From Alphaproteobacteria bacterium (GTDB lineage: Bacteria; Myxococcota_A; UBA796; UBA2385): a stretch of 64,000 nt of DNA. Location of the stretch: positions 120,929-184,928 of the forward strand of contig JACKEY010000012.1 in the NCBI GenBank assembly GCA_020632755.1, read 5' to 3'. The position numbers and the translations under genes are program-made. Positions 9,741 to 18,315 of this stretch are shown in pieces. The notes under the pieces are model-generated. The model saw nothing but the letters and a program-made list of their open reading frames with translations, searched no databases and was not told the origin of the DNA. The stretch's first letter is position 1. Each line of letters begins with the position of its first letter.

Positions 9741-10862
9741 ATGATCGACCTTGTGGAGAACGAGCTGTCCAAGGCGCAGATCCGCGTGATCGGCGTCGGC
9801 GGCGGCGGCGGCAACGCCGTGAACAACATGATCGCGAGCGGCATGACCGGCGTCGAATTCGTGGTCGTCAACACCGACGCCCAGGACCTCGAGCGCTCCC
9901 TCGCGCCCCGTCGCTTCCAGCTCGGTGGCCAGCTCACCAAGGGCCTGGGCGCCGGCGCCAACCCGGAAGTCGGCCGCGAAGCCGCGCTGGAAGACCGCGA
10001 CCGGCTGGCCGAGCTCGTGGTCGGCTGCGACATGGTCTTCATCACCGCCGGCATGGGCGGCGGCACCGGCACCGGTGCGGCCCCCGTGATCGCCCAGGTC
10101 GCCAAGGAAGTCGGCGCCCTGACCGTGTCGGTCGTGACCCGTCCCTTCCACTTCGAGGGCCGCCGCCGCCGCAAGCAGGCGGAAGAAGGCATCGAGTCGA
10201 TGCGGGCCAACGTCGACACCCTGATCACCATCCCCAACCAGCGGCTGATCAGCATGGCGACCGAGCGCACCACGATGCGCGAGGCCTTCCAGATGGCCGA
10301 CATGGTGCTGTACCAGGCCTGCAAGGGCGTGTCCGACCTGATCAACTTCCAGGGCATCGTGAACGTCGACTTCGCCGACGTGCGCACCATCATGGCCAAC
10401 AAGGGCCTGGCCCTGATGGGTGTCGGCACCGGCACCGGCGCCCACAAGACCGTCGAAGCCGCCCAGCAGGCCATCAACAGCCCCCTGCTGGACGACGTCA
10501 GCATCGCCGGCGCCACCAGCGTGCTCATCAACATCACCGGCAACTCCGATCTCACCATGTACGAGATCAACGAAGCGTCGACCATGATCCAGGAAGAAGC
10601 CCACGAAGACGCCAACGTCATCTGGGGCTGGGTCATCGACGACTCGATGAAGGAAGAAGTGCGGGTGACGGTCATCGCGACCGGCTTCGAAGAGCAGGGC
10701 ATGGCCGCCCAGCCCAGCGTCGAGCGCACCCTGCAGGCCGCCGTCGCCAACCAGCGCCCCGGCAGCACCTGGCGCAACCAGCAGGGCCGCAGCACCCCGC
10801 TGGCGACCGGGCTGGACCCCAACGACTACGACATCCCGACGTTCTTCAAGAACGGCGACTGA
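9741..10862 (+). CDS. ftsZ: Cell division GTPase FtsZ
   Basis: A 373-residue tubulin homologue that forms the Z-ring. IRVIGVGGGGGNAVN lies at the N-terminus, the tubulin signature GGGTGTGAAP lies near residues 106-115, and the T7 loop residues NVDFADVRTIM lie near residue 210. The C-terminal peptide DYDIPTFFKNGD closely matches the conserved tail that binds FtsA/ZipA-type partners, notable because no ftsA gene is adjacent. The linker to that tail is short (about 40 residues). A strong GGAGGA ribosome binding site lies 6-7 bases before ATG 9741. It is the last gene of the cluster. Confidence 0.97.
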   Translation: MIDLVENELSKAQIRVIGVGGGGGNAVNNMIASGMTGVEFVVVNTDAQDLERSLAPRRFQLGGQLTKGLGAGANPEVGREAALEDRDRLAELVVGCDMVFITAGMGGGTGTGAAPVIAQVAKEVGALTVSVVTRPFHFEGRRRRKQAEEGIESMRANVDTLITIPNQRLISMATERTTMREAFQMADMVLYQACKGVSDLINFQGIVNVDFADVRTIMANKGLALMGVGTGTGAHKTVEAAQQAINSPLLDDVSIAGATSVLINITGNSDLTMYEINEASTMIQEEAHEDANVIWGWVIDDSMKEEVRVTVIATGFEEQGMAAQPSVERTLQAAVANQRPGSTWRNQQGRSTPLATGLDPNDYDIPTFFKNGD

Positions 10863-10869
10863 GACACCC

Positions 10870-10900
10870 CAGGGCGCTCACGGACACCGTGGGCGCCCTG
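10870..10900 (+). terminator. Hairpin terminator after ftsZ
   Basis: A 12-bp stem (10870-10881 with 10889-10900, one G-T wobble) closes a 7-base loop, beginning 8 bases after the ftsZ stop. There is no T-run after it, which is common in very GC-rich genomes. Its position at the end of the dcw cluster supports a terminator role. Confidence 0.6.
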
Positions 10901-10941
10901 ACTGCATGTGGGCCTCGAGTCCACCACGAACTGGCTGGATT

Positions 10942-10961
10942 CCCCTCGCTTCGGCGGGGGG
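10942..10961 (+). terminator. Second hairpin with a TTCG tetraloop
   Basis: CCCCTCGC (10942-10949) pairs with GCGGGGGG (10954-10961) around TTCG, giving the very stable C(UUCG)G loop in RNA. It lies 80 bp after ftsZ and could be a back-up terminator or an mRNA 3' end stabiliser. The rest of the 10901-11179 gap holds nothing else that I recognise except an AGGA-type ribosome binding site before ATG 11180. Confidence 0.45.
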
Positions 10962-11179
10962 ATGGCCGCGGAGGGTACCCGTCGCCCCCCGGCCCGCTGA
11001 CGCTGGAGTGGAGCGGTGCGCCTGCGGCCCACGGGTCGTGGACGCCCGTCAGCTGATGCTCTGTAGATGGAGACGCTGAGACGGGTCGTGCCCCTGGCGG
11101 CCGCTTCCTCTCCGGGAGCGGCCGCCCTTGCGACAGGATGCAGCACGCGGATTCCGGCGCCCGCCGGTAGGATCCGGGC

Positions 11180-13273
11180 ATGGCCATCCTACTTCTGCCG
11201 CTGTTCATCACATCGCTCGCCCACGCGGACGAGGACGCGCCGGGCGAGGAGGCGGCAGCGGGGGAGCAGCCGGGCGAGGAGGCGGCAGTCGAGGAGGCGG
11301 CAGTCGAGGAGGCGGCAGTCGAGGAGGCGGCAGTCGAGGAGCTGCCAGTCGAGGCGACCATGGACGCGGCCGATCGCGCCCTGCTCGACGCGCTGCTCGC
11401 CCTGCTCGACGACGAGGGCGCTGACGGCGCCGAGGCGCTGGGGATGCTCGCCGATCCGCGCAGCCTGTGGGCCCTGCGCAACGCGGTGCGGACCCGCACG
11501 ATCGACGTCGCGCTGCCGGCGACCCGGGCCCTGGCCGCGTTCCCCGAGGCCGGGCCCGACCTGCTCTACTGGGTGCGGGACCCCACGCGCCCCGACGTGG
11601 TGCGCGTCGCCGCCGCCGAAGGCGCCGCGAAGCTCGGGCTGGAAGGGGGCCCCGACGCGATCCGGGCCGCTCTCGCCGACCGCACCACCTCGACCGAGCT
11701 CGCCGACCGCCTGTACACCGTCCTCGAGCAGGGCTGGCCGACGCAGGCGCTGGCCCGCGATCAGCTGGTCTCCCGCCCCGGCACCGCCTGGATGGCCGCC
11801 GGGGACGGCGTCGGGCTCGGCTTCGCCCTCGCCGCCACCGGCCACTTCGGCCAGGGCGAAGGCCTGGCGGCCCTCGGCGGCCTGACCGGCGCGGCCGGCG
11901 GCGTGACGCTCGCCATCGTGACGGCGCGCTCGCGACCGGAGCCCGACGGACAGGCGGCCTTCTTCGCCACCTCGGGCATCGGCGGCATCGCCGCGGGCGC
12001 GCTGATCGGCGCCGGCGCCGCGCCCGGCTCCGAAGACGCGGCGTGGGCGGGCGGGCTGCTGGGCGGGGCGGCCGGCTACGGCCTGGGACTCGGGCTGCGG
12101 CGGCAGCACCCGGGCTCCACCACGGACACCGGCGTGGCCAGCGCCGTGGCCGTGGGGACCTCCGTGCTCGCCCTCAGCGTGTCGGACCTCGCCGGAGTCG
12201 AAGACGACGGCCAGATGGCGGCCGCAGGCGCGGGACTCGGCGCCGGACTGGCCCTGGGCCACGCCACCGCCTGGCGGGCGGACCGGGACGCCCACGACAT
12301 CGGCCTCGCGCTGCTGACCACCGGCTACGGGGCCTACGCCGGACTGGTGATGCCGATCGACGACGAACACCGGGCCGGCGTGACCGGGCTGCTGGCCAGC
12401 TCCGGCGGGCTCGCGGCCTACGCCCTGGGCGGGCCGGTCGACGCCCAGCCCGACGTGGTCGCGGGCGCCTTCGGGGGGCTGCTGTTCGGTGGCGCGGGCG
12501 GCGCCGGCGTCGGACTGCTCGTCGACCCCGACGGAGGCCGCAGCGTGCAGCGCGCCATGCTGGTCGGCGGCACGGCCGGGCCCGTCGTGGGCGGCCTGCT
12601 CGCCCACCGCACGGCGGGTGGCCTCGACACCGACGACGTGGTGCTGACCGCGACCACCACCGGCTGGGCCGCGTGGCAGACGGCCGGCTGGGGCGAAGCC
12701 ACCGACTCGCCCGAGTCGCTCCGCGGGCTCTGGTTCCTCGTGCCTTCGGCGGTGGGCAGCGCCACGGCCATCGCCTCGCCGCGGCTGGACGTCGACGCCA
12801 CCGAGACCCTGGCCGCGACCAGCCTGGGGCTGTGGGGCGCCTACCTGGGCACGGTGACGGGGGTGCTGGCCGACTTCGGCCCGAACCGGCGCATGCAGTC
12901 CGCCCTGATCGGCTCCGACGTCGGGCTGGTCGGCGGCATCCTGTTGATGTCGCCGCTGGTGGATGCCCCGCCGGTCGTGGTGGGCGTCGCGGACGCCGGG
13001 GGCATGATCATCGGCAGCTCCGCGGCGCTGGCCACCGCCCTGTTCACCGACAACGAGGACCCGATCCTGGTCGCGAGCCTGGTCGGGGCCGCAGGCGGCG
13101 CCACGGGCGGGGCGTTGCTCGGCCGCAGCCTGCACCGGCGCAGCGCACCGGGCCGCGCGCCGTCCACCGCCGCAGCGCGGTGGCCCGCGGGGCTGGACGT
13201 GGGTCCGGCGTGGCTGCCGACGGCGGACGGTACAGGGGTCTGGGGGGCCAGGATGTCGCTGCAGGGCTGGTAG
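11180..13273 (+). CDS. Exported glycine-rich membrane protein with EEAAV repeats and HEAT-like region
   Basis: A 697-residue protein of unknown function. A signal peptide (about residues 1-17, ending AHA) is followed by an acidic low-complexity stretch with tandem EEAAV units (about 21-54). Next comes a helical HEAT-like region with Pro-Asp-Val/Ala-rich repeats (about 60-190). The remaining 480 residues are alternating hydrophobic Gly/Ala-rich segments with many G-x-x-x-G patterns, suggesting multiple small-residue-packed membrane helices or hairpins. ATG 11180 fits the signal peptide and has an upstream AGGA. The gene stands alone between hairpins and the GGDEF gene. I do not recognise a family. 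Confidence 0.75.
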   Translation: MAILLLPLFITSLAHADEDAPGEEAAAGEQPGEEAAVEEAAVEEAAVEEAAVEELPVEATMDAADRALLDALLALLDDEGADGAEALGMLADPRSLWALRNAVRTRTIDVALPATRALAAFPEAGPDLLYWVRDPTRPDVVRVAAAEGAAKLGLEGGPDAIRAALADRTTSTELADRLYTVLEQGWPTQALARDQLVSRPGTAWMAAGDGVGLGFALAATGHFGQGEGLAALGGLTGAAGGVTLAIVTARSRPEPDGQAAFFATSGIGGIAAGALIGAGAAPGSEDAAWAGGLLGGAAGYGLGLGLRRQHPGSTTDTGVASAVAVGTSVLALSVSDLAGVEDDGQMAAAGAGLGAGLALGHATAWRADRDAHDIGLALLTTGYGAYAGLVMPIDDEHRAGVTGLLASSGGLAAYALGGPVDAQPDVVAGAFGGLLFGGAGGAGVGLLVDPDGGRSVQRAMLVGGTAGPVVGGLLAHRTAGGLDTDDVVLTATTTGWAAWQTAGWGEATDSPESLRGLWFLVPSAVGSATAIASPRLDVDATETLAATSLGLWGAYLGTVTGVLADFGPNRRMQSALIGSDVGLVGGILLMSPLVDAPPVVVGVADAGGMIIGSSAALATALFTDNEDPILVASLVGAAGGATGGALLGRSLHRRSAPGRAPSTAAARWPAGLDVGPAWLPTADGTGVWGARMSLQGW
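11276..11350 (+). repeat. 15-bp tandem repeat encoding EEAAV
   Basis: Four perfect copies of GAGGAGGCGGCAGTC (11276-11335) are followed by one degenerate copy (11336-11350), with a related partial copy at about 11246. Each unit encodes five residues and keeps frame, so copy number can change without a frameshift. It lies in the gene for the exported membrane protein. Confidence 0.85.
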
Positions 13274-13426
13274 CCCGCCGCGCGGAGCGCTCCCGGATCG
13301 CGCGACCCGGCACCGCCCGCCCCCGCCCCCCGCGGGGCCGCCGACCTCCCGTCACAGCAAGCGACGGATCGCGACACGCCGCACCGGAGCGGATGCGTCA
13401 TCCTGGGACACCTCCCCGGTGCATCC

Positions 13427-15133
13427 TTGTCCCGTACCGAAGCCATTGCCCCCGATCTCCTCGTCCAGGCCTCGCGCCTCGACGAGCAGCACCCCCTGCG
13501 CTTCCTGTGGGAGCACGCGCCCGTGGGGATGACCGTCACCGCCCTCGACGGCCGCCTGCTGCAGGTCAACCGCGCCTTCTGCAAGCTCTTGGGCCACAGC
13601 AGAAGCGAGCTGCTCAGCCGCGGCTGGCCGGAGCTCACCCACCCCGACGACGTCGCCCGGCACCGCGAGGCCGACCGCAAGCTGCTGTCGGGGGAAGCGC
13701 CGCACATCACCCTCGACAAGCGCTACCTGCGCGCCGACGGCACCCTGGTGCACTGCCAGCTCAAGGTCGCGCCGATCCACGACGCCGACGGGGTCCCCGT
13801 CGGCCTGCTGGGCATCGCCAACGACGTCACCGAGCACGTCCTGGCCCAGCAGCGCCTGGCCCGGGCCGCCCACTACGACCCCCTGACCGGCCTGCCCAAC
13901 CGCACGGGCTTCCTGGCCGCCGTGCGCGAGGCGCTGGACCGGGGTGCGGACGACGTGGCCGTCCTGCTGGTCGATCTCGACCGGTTCCGCGCCGTGAACG
14001 ACTCGATCGGCCACACCAAGGGCGACCAGTTCCTGGTGCTCGCCGCCGAGCGGGTCCAGGACGCCACCCGGCCCGGCGAAGTGGTCGCGCGCTACGGCGG
14101 CGACGAATTCATCGCCCTGATCCCCGGCGCCGACGCGCTGGACCGGGCCCGCGCCCTGGCCACGAGCATCCACGAGACCCTGCGCGCCCCGATGCAGGCC
14201 GGCAGCCTGCAGGTCTACTGCACCGCGTCCATCGGCATCGCCGGCCTGGACGCGGCCGAGGGCAGCGCCGAGGCCGTCATCCGCGACGCCGACATCGCCT
14301 TGTACCGGGCCAAGGAGGGCGGCCGCGGCCGCACCGTCGAGTTCGACGCGTCGATGCGGGCCCAGGTGCGCGAGGCGATGGCCCTGCGCGCCGACCTGCA
14401 CGGCGCCGTCGCCCGCGGCGAATTCCGGCTGCACTACCAGCCCATCGTCGACCTGCACGACGGCCGCGCCGTCGGCTTCGAGGCCCTGCTGCGCTGGCAG
14501 CACCCCGAGCGCGGGCTGCTGGCCCCCGACCGCTTCCTGAGCCTGGCCGAGGAGGTCGGCGAGACCCCCGGCATCGGCCGCTGGGCCCTGCAGTCGGCCT
14601 GCGCCGCCATGGCCCGGATCACCCGGTCCGACGACGGCCCCTACGTGTCCGTGAACCTGTCGATGCAGCAGCTGGCCGACCGGCAGCTCATCGAGGCCGT
14701 CGACCGCGCCCTGCTGCAGAGCCGCATGCCCGCCAACCGGCTGCGAGTCGAGGTGACCGAGGCCGTGGTGCGCGAGGATCTCGAGCTGGTCGTGCCCACC
14801 CTGGACGCCATGCGCGCCCGCGGCATCGGCATCTACGTCGACGACTTCGGCACCGGCGTGTCCAGCTACGCACGGCTGCACCGGCTGCCGATCGACGCGC
14901 TCAAGGTCGACAAGGGCTTCGTCAGCGGCATGGACGTCGACGAGGACGGCCGCTCGCTGGTCTACAGCATCATCACCCTGGCGCGCAGCCTGGGCCTGGG
15001 CGCCATCGCCGAGGGCGTCGAGACCGACGGCCAGCGCCGGGCGCTCATCGACCTGGGCTGCCGCCACGCCCAGGGCTACCTGTTCAGCCGCCCGATGCCC
15101 CTGGAGCGGGCGCGTCGCTACCCGATGCGCTGA
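13427..15133 (+). CDS. PAS-GGDEF-EAL cyclic-di-GMP signalling protein
   Basis: A 568-residue cytoplasmic protein. A PAS domain (about residues 25-145) precedes a diguanylate cyclase domain with DPLTGLPNR and an intact RYGGDEF active site near 222-228. A phosphodiesterase EAL domain follows with EALLRW near 352, NLSMQQL, DDFGTG near 477 and EGVET near 528. Both catalytic sites look intact, so it could make or degrade c-di-GMP depending on the PAS signal. No transmembrane segment is seen. The start TTG 13427 is uncertain, since no Shine-Dalgarno sequence is evident. The 3' end overlaps the convergent methyltransferase gene by 50 bp. Confidence 0.9.
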   Translation: MSRTEAIAPDLLVQASRLDEQHPLRFLWEHAPVGMTVTALDGRLLQVNRAFCKLLGHSRSELLSRGWPELTHPDDVARHREADRKLLSGEAPHITLDKRYLRADGTLVHCQLKVAPIHDADGVPVGLLGIANDVTEHVLAQQRLARAAHYDPLTGLPNRTGFLAAVREALDRGADDVAVLLVDLDRFRAVNDSIGHTKGDQFLVLAAERVQDATRPGEVVARYGGDEFIALIPGADALDRARALATSIHETLRAPMQAGSLQVYCTASIGIAGLDAAEGSAEAVIRDADIALYRAKEGGRGRTVEFDASMRAQVREAMALRADLHGAVARGEFRLHYQPIVDLHDGRAVGFEALLRWQHPERGLLAPDRFLSLAEEVGETPGIGRWALQSACAAMARITRSDDGPYVSVNLSMQQLADRQLIEAVDRALLQSRMPANRLRVEVTEAVVREDLELVVPTLDAMRARGIGIYVDDFGTGVSSYARLHRLPIDALKVDKGFVSGMDVDEDGRSLVYSIITLARSLGLGAIAEGVETDGQRRALIDLGCRHAQGYLFSRPMPLERARRYPMR

Positions 15134-15989
15134 GCACCCCGGCTGGCGCGCGCTCCGGCCGCACCGTCACGCCCATCTGAAGCCGCAGCGCCCGCCACTG
15201 CCGCGTCCAGCGGCCGTCGGCCTCTCGCACCACCAGCGGCGGCAGGTCCCGGCGCTCGCCCGCGCCCGCCGGTCCGGCCAGGAAGACCGCGATGGTCGCC
15301 GGGCGGCCACGGCGGAACACCACGTCCTGGCGGTGCAGCAGGCACAGGCCCGCGTCGGCGAAGGCGGGCTCGGGCCGGTCGTCGCCCGCGGCGTGCACCA
15401 GGGCGAACCGTCCCCCCGGCGCCAGGGCCGACGCGGCGGTCCGGCAGTAGTCGAACACGTCGCCCCGCAGCTCCATGCGACACGCGGCCCGCTGGGGATG
15501 CGGCGAGATGTGCCCCTTGCCCACGGGGATGTAGGGCGGCGATCCGGTCACCAGGTCGTAGGTCCCGTGCTCTTCCCGCGGCAGCATCGCCGGGTCCCGC
15601 AGGTCCCCGTGGCGCAAGCGGACCCGGTCCTGCAGGCCGTTGCCCACGACCGTGCGGCGGGCCAGCTGGTGGCTGACCTCCTGGGCCTCGACCATCATCA
15701 GCGTCGGCGGGGGTCCCCCTCGCGCCGACCAGCGCGGGACCCCTCCTCCGTCGCCATCCAGTTGGCCCCGCACCCGGTGCCCGACGCACCACAGCGTCAT
15801 CAGGCCCACGCTGCCGATGCCAGCGCCCAGATCCAGCAGCCGCCGCGCACCGGGCCGGGCCCGGGACGCCAGCCAGGCCGTCACCATGTCGTCGGTCGAG
15901 AACCGGTGCCCCGCGCGCAGCTGCAGGATCCGCCAGTCGCCGGCCAGCAGGTCCAGGGTCTCGCCCGCCTGCGCCTGGAAGTCGCTCAC
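15084..15989 (-). CDS. TrmN6-like tRNA1(Val) adenine-N6 methyltransferase
   Basis: A 301-residue class I SAM-dependent methyltransferase. LDLGAGIGSVGL (motif I) lies near residue 53, and the catalytic N6-adenine motif appears as SPPYIP instead of the usual NPPY. RFSTDDMVTAWLAS near the N-terminus matches the substrate-entry segment of YfiC/TrmN6 proteins. A Gly/Arg-rich insertion sits between motif I and the acidic strand (MMVEAQ). GTG 15989 overlaps the stop of the upstream HEAT gene (GTGA). The family modifies A37 of tRNA1(Val), but related members have other targets, so the substrate is inferred. Confidence 0.72.
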   Translation of the reverse strand: MSDFQAQAGETLDLLAGDWRILQLRAGHRFSTDDMVTAWLASRARPGARRLLDLGAGIGSVGLMTLWCVGHRVRGQLDGDGGGVPRWSARGGPPPTLMMVEAQEVSHQLARRTVVGNGLQDRVRLRHGDLRDPAMLPREEHGTYDLVTGSPPYIPVGKGHISPHPQRAACRMELRGDVFDYCRTAASALAPGGRFALVHAAGDDRPEPAFADAGLCLLHRQDVVFRRGRPATIAVFLAGPAGAGERRDLPPLVVREADGRWTRQWRALRLQMGVTVRPERAPAGVLSASGSDAPAPGASGG

Positions 15990-16639
15990 CCCTGGCGCCC
16001 CTCGATCTCGGTGATGGCCGCCGCGACGGCCTCGCGCACCTCGGGGCTGGCGTCTTCGGACAGCTTCTCGAGGTGCCAGATCATCGCGGGCCCCGCCAGG
16101 GCGCCGATCGCCCGCACGGCCTGGGCGCGCACGCGGCCGTCGCCGTGGTCCAGCACCCGGCGCATCTGGCTGACGAAGGACCTCCAGTCGGTGGCCGCGG
16201 CGATGCGGCAGGCCAGCGCGACCTGGGCCGGATCGGTGCTGTGCAGCAGGTCGCGCACCCGATCCCGGCCCGCCCCGTCGAGGGAGGCGCCCTGGAAGGC
16301 CGCCACCGCTTCGTCGTGCTGCCCGGCCTCGAACAGCTTCCACGCGCCGACGGTCGCCTGGCCGAGGGCCGCATCGGACGGCGCCGCGCGGGTGTAGGTC
16401 GGGCGAGGCGCAGCCGATGCCGGCGCCGCGACGGCCAGGTCCTCGACCGTCAGCGCCGCGTCGGGCAGGGCGCGCCCCAGGGCCACCGCGGCCTGGATGA
16501 GCCCGTCGAGATCGGCGCTGTCGTGCTCGACGACCACGCGGGCGCCGGCGTCGCCGTTGTCCACCGTGGCGCCTTCGGGCAGCTCGGCCGCCTCGTCGAG
16601 ACGCAGGGGGGTGGCGCGGGTGAGGACGATGCGGGCCAA
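15986..16639 (-). CDS. HEAT-repeat protein, unknown function
   Basis: A 217-residue soluble protein. The N-terminal third has no recognisable fold; the C-terminal half (about 105-215) is helical, with HEAT-type features such as DGRVRAQAVRAIGALAG and ASPEVREAVAAAI. Such repeats usually bind proteins. It is translationally coupled to the TrmN6-like gene downstream through a GTGA overlap, suggesting a joint role. No signal peptide is visible. Function unknown. Confidence 0.7.
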   Translation of the reverse strand: MARIVLTRATPLRLDEAAELPEGATVDNGDAGARVVVEHDSADLDGLIQAAVALGRALPDAALTVEDLAVAAPASAAPRPTYTRAAPSDAALGQATVGAWKLFEAGQHDEAVAAFQGASLDGAGRDRVRDLLHSTDPAQVALACRIAAATDWRSFVSQMRRVLDHGDGRVRAQAVRAIGALAGPAMIWHLEKLSEDASPEVREAVAAAITEIEGRQG

Positions 16640-16679
16640 GGGTGCTCCGGGGCGGGACGCTGCAGAGCCTACCCCAGGC

Positions 16680-17486
16680 TCAGGGCGCGCCGGAGTCGCC
16701 GCCGGGGCCGCCCTCGGGCGCGACCTGGAAGCTGCCCAGCAGCCCGATCATGCCTTCCCCGATGTCGCCGTCGGTCCGGCTGGCCTGCAGATCCAGGTCG
16801 CCGCGCCAGCCCACGGGCTCGCGCGCGCCGGCGTAGACGTCGATGGTGACCTCGTCCCACTCCGCGGGATCGATGCCCGGGTCGTAGCTGCCGCTGACGT
16901 CGGCGATGTCGACCTGCAGCGACCAGCTGGCGCCGTCGAGGCTGGCGGCCCACACAGCGGTGGATCCGGCGAAAGCCAGCACCGGCGCGTCGGTGTCGCC
17001 GGCACGCAGGCTGATCGTGACGGGGATCTCGTAGTAGTCGGGGCACCGCGGCTCGCTGTCCGGCCCGGTCTCCTCGTAGGACGTGTCTTCGAGGGTGCCG
17101 CCGCCGCCCCAGCCCGTGTCGACGGTCGCCTCCTGCTCGACCAGGCTCGGCGAGCCCGCAGGCAGGATCTCGATGGTCAGGGGCACCTCGCCGTCCCCCT
17201 CGCTCGACCAGGCGCCGGACAGCTTGCCGTCCCGGCCGCGCATCACCTCGGCCACGGTGAAGGTCATGTCGCCATAGGCGACGTCGGGGTCGGCCACCTC
17301 GGTCACGGCCACGGCCTCGCAGCCGCTGCCGCCCGTGTCGGGGCGGGTGCTGTCGACCGTGTCGTCCCAGCCATCGTCGCCGGACCCGCCGCTGTCGGCG
17401 TCGTCGCCGTCGTCTTCGTCCTTCTCGGCGCAGGCGGCCAGGGCGAGGACAGGGAGGAGGAGGAGGAGGAGGGAGGAGCGGGTCAT
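16680..17486 (-). CDS. Predicted lipoprotein, unknown function
   Basis: A 268-residue protein with a classic lipoprotein signal: LLLLLLPVLALAAC places the acylated cysteine at about residue 19. An Asp/Gly-rich linker follows, then a beta-rich domain with four cysteines. The signal motif, Asp-rich linker and small beta domain resemble the lipoproteins at 58-60 kb, though the Asp-Thr-Asp repeat is weaker here. It is probably anchored to the outer membrane. It sits 21 bp downstream of boxR on the same strand, but no functional link is evident. Confidence 0.78.
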   Translation of the reverse strand: MTRSSLLLLLLPVLALAACAEKDEDDGDDADSGGSGDDGWDDTVDSTRPDTGGSGCEAVAVTEVADPDVAYGDMTFTVAEVMRGRDGKLSGAWSSEGDGEVPLTIEILPAGSPSLVEQEATVDTGWGGGGTLEDTSYEETGPDSEPRCPDYYEIPVTISLRAGDTDAPVLAFAGSTAVWAASLDGASWSLQVDIADVSGSYDPGIDPAEWDEVTIDVYAGAREPVGWRGDLDLQASRTDGDIGEGMIGLLGSFQVAPEGGPGGDSGAP

Positions 17487-17507
17487 GACGTCTCCGGGAG
17501 TGCGATC

Positions 17508-18254
17508 TCAGCGTGCCCCGTGGTCGGGGCGACCGCCACAGGCATCGACCAGCCGTGCGACGGATCCGCCCACCCCGAGCAGGTCCGTGTCGAGGTGGAG
17601 GTCGGCGAGGGCGTAGAGCGGCGCCCGCTCGGCCAGGATGTCCCGGAGCTCGCCCAGGGCGTCGGGCCGGCCACGCATCGGGCGCAGGTCGCCCTGGGCC
17701 CGTACCCGCTCCAGGTGCGAGGCCGGACGCGCCTGCAGCCACGCCGTGCGGGCCGCCCCGCGCAGGTGGGCCCAGGTCTCCGCCGCCGTCACCAGCGAGC
17801 CGCCCGCCGCCAGGACGAAGGGACCGCCCCCGGCCAGCAGGGCGTCCAGGGCCTCGCGCTCGAGCGCCCGGTAGCGCGCCTCGCCGCCCAGCTCGAACAC
17901 CTCGCCCAGGGTCATGCCGGCGGTGTCCTCGACCCGGCGGTCCAGCTCGACGAAGGGCACGCCGAGGCTGTCGGCCACCGCGGCCCCGACGGTGCTCTTG
18001 CCTGCCCCCCGCAGGCCGACCAGCGCGAGCCGCACCGGCGCAGCGGGACCGAGCCCCGCGAACAGCTCGGACAGAGGCAGCGCCAGCACCGTGCAGACCT
18101 CGGCCAGCCGCTGCACGCTGATGTTCCCCCGACCGCTCTCCAGCTGGACCAGGAACCGCGGCGAGACGCCGGCCCGCTCGGCCAGTTCGGACTGGGTCAG
18201 GCCCAGGCTCTTGCGGCGGCTGCGCAGCCGGGCGCCGATGTCGACGAGGAGCAT
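17508..18254 (-). CDS. boxR: BoxR: benzoyl-CoA-responsive regulator (XRE HTH plus shikimate-kinase-like domain)
   Basis: A 248-residue protein. An XRE-type helix-turn-helix (about residues 5-63, LGLTQSELAERAGVSPRF) is fused to a shikimate-kinase-like domain beginning VRLALVGLRGAGKST near residue 75. This architecture defines the BzdR/BoxR family, in which the kinase-like domain binds benzoyl-CoA and releases DNA. The P-loop is intact, but the domain acts as a sensor in characterised members. It is divergent from the Rieske-boxC-boxB genes. A palindromic operator lies only 2 bp upstream of its ATG, so it probably represses itself, and its mRNA may have almost no leader. Confidence 0.88.
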   Translation of the reverse strand: MLLVDIGARLRSRRKSLGLTQSELAERAGVSPRFLVQLESGRGNISVQRLAEVCTVLALPLSELFAGLGPAAPVRLALVGLRGAGKSTVGAAVADSLGVPFVELDRRVEDTAGMTLGEVFELGGEARYRALEREALDALLAGGGPFVLAAGGSLVTAAETWAHLRGAARTAWLQARPASHLERVRAQGDLRPMRGRPDALGELRDILAERAPLYALADLHLDTDLLGVGGSVARLVDACGGRPDHGAR

Positions 18255-18256
18255 TG

Positions 18257-18273
18257 ACGCACTTTAGTGCATC
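18257..18273. promoter_or_regulatory. BoxR operator candidate 1
   Basis: ACGCACTTTAGTGCATC contains the inverted repeat GCAC-TTTA-GTGC. It is the same 17-mer, with one change, as the site at 19397-19413. It sits between the divergent boxR and Rieske genes. TGCA-containing sites are known for BzdR/BoxR; assignment to BoxR here rests on position and duplication. Confidence 0.65.
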
Positions 18274-18315
18274 TCCTGCCGGGCTGGCCACCCTCGACCG
18301 GCAACATGCTGCATC

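Noticed and set aside
6597..10604. A 1335-codon open frame on the minus strand across the murC-ftsZ region
   Set aside because: It is antisense to well-recognised dcw genes and its translation is His/Gly/Ala/Arg-rich without any family feature. It is a by-product of high GC at third codon positions.
11276..11350. Short regular repeats as a possible CRISPR array
   Set aside because: The units are 15 bp, adjacent without spacers, and in frame in a coding sequence.
15084..16343. A longer methyltransferase reaching to 16343
   Set aside because: The extra N-terminal 118 codons overlap the HEAT gene in another frame and look non-coding; GTG 15989 with a GTGA overlap fits better.
17508..18254. A true shikimate kinase of aromatic amino acid synthesis
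   Set aside because: The N-terminal XRE helix-turn-helix and position beside box genes identify BoxR; no other shikimate pathway gene is near.
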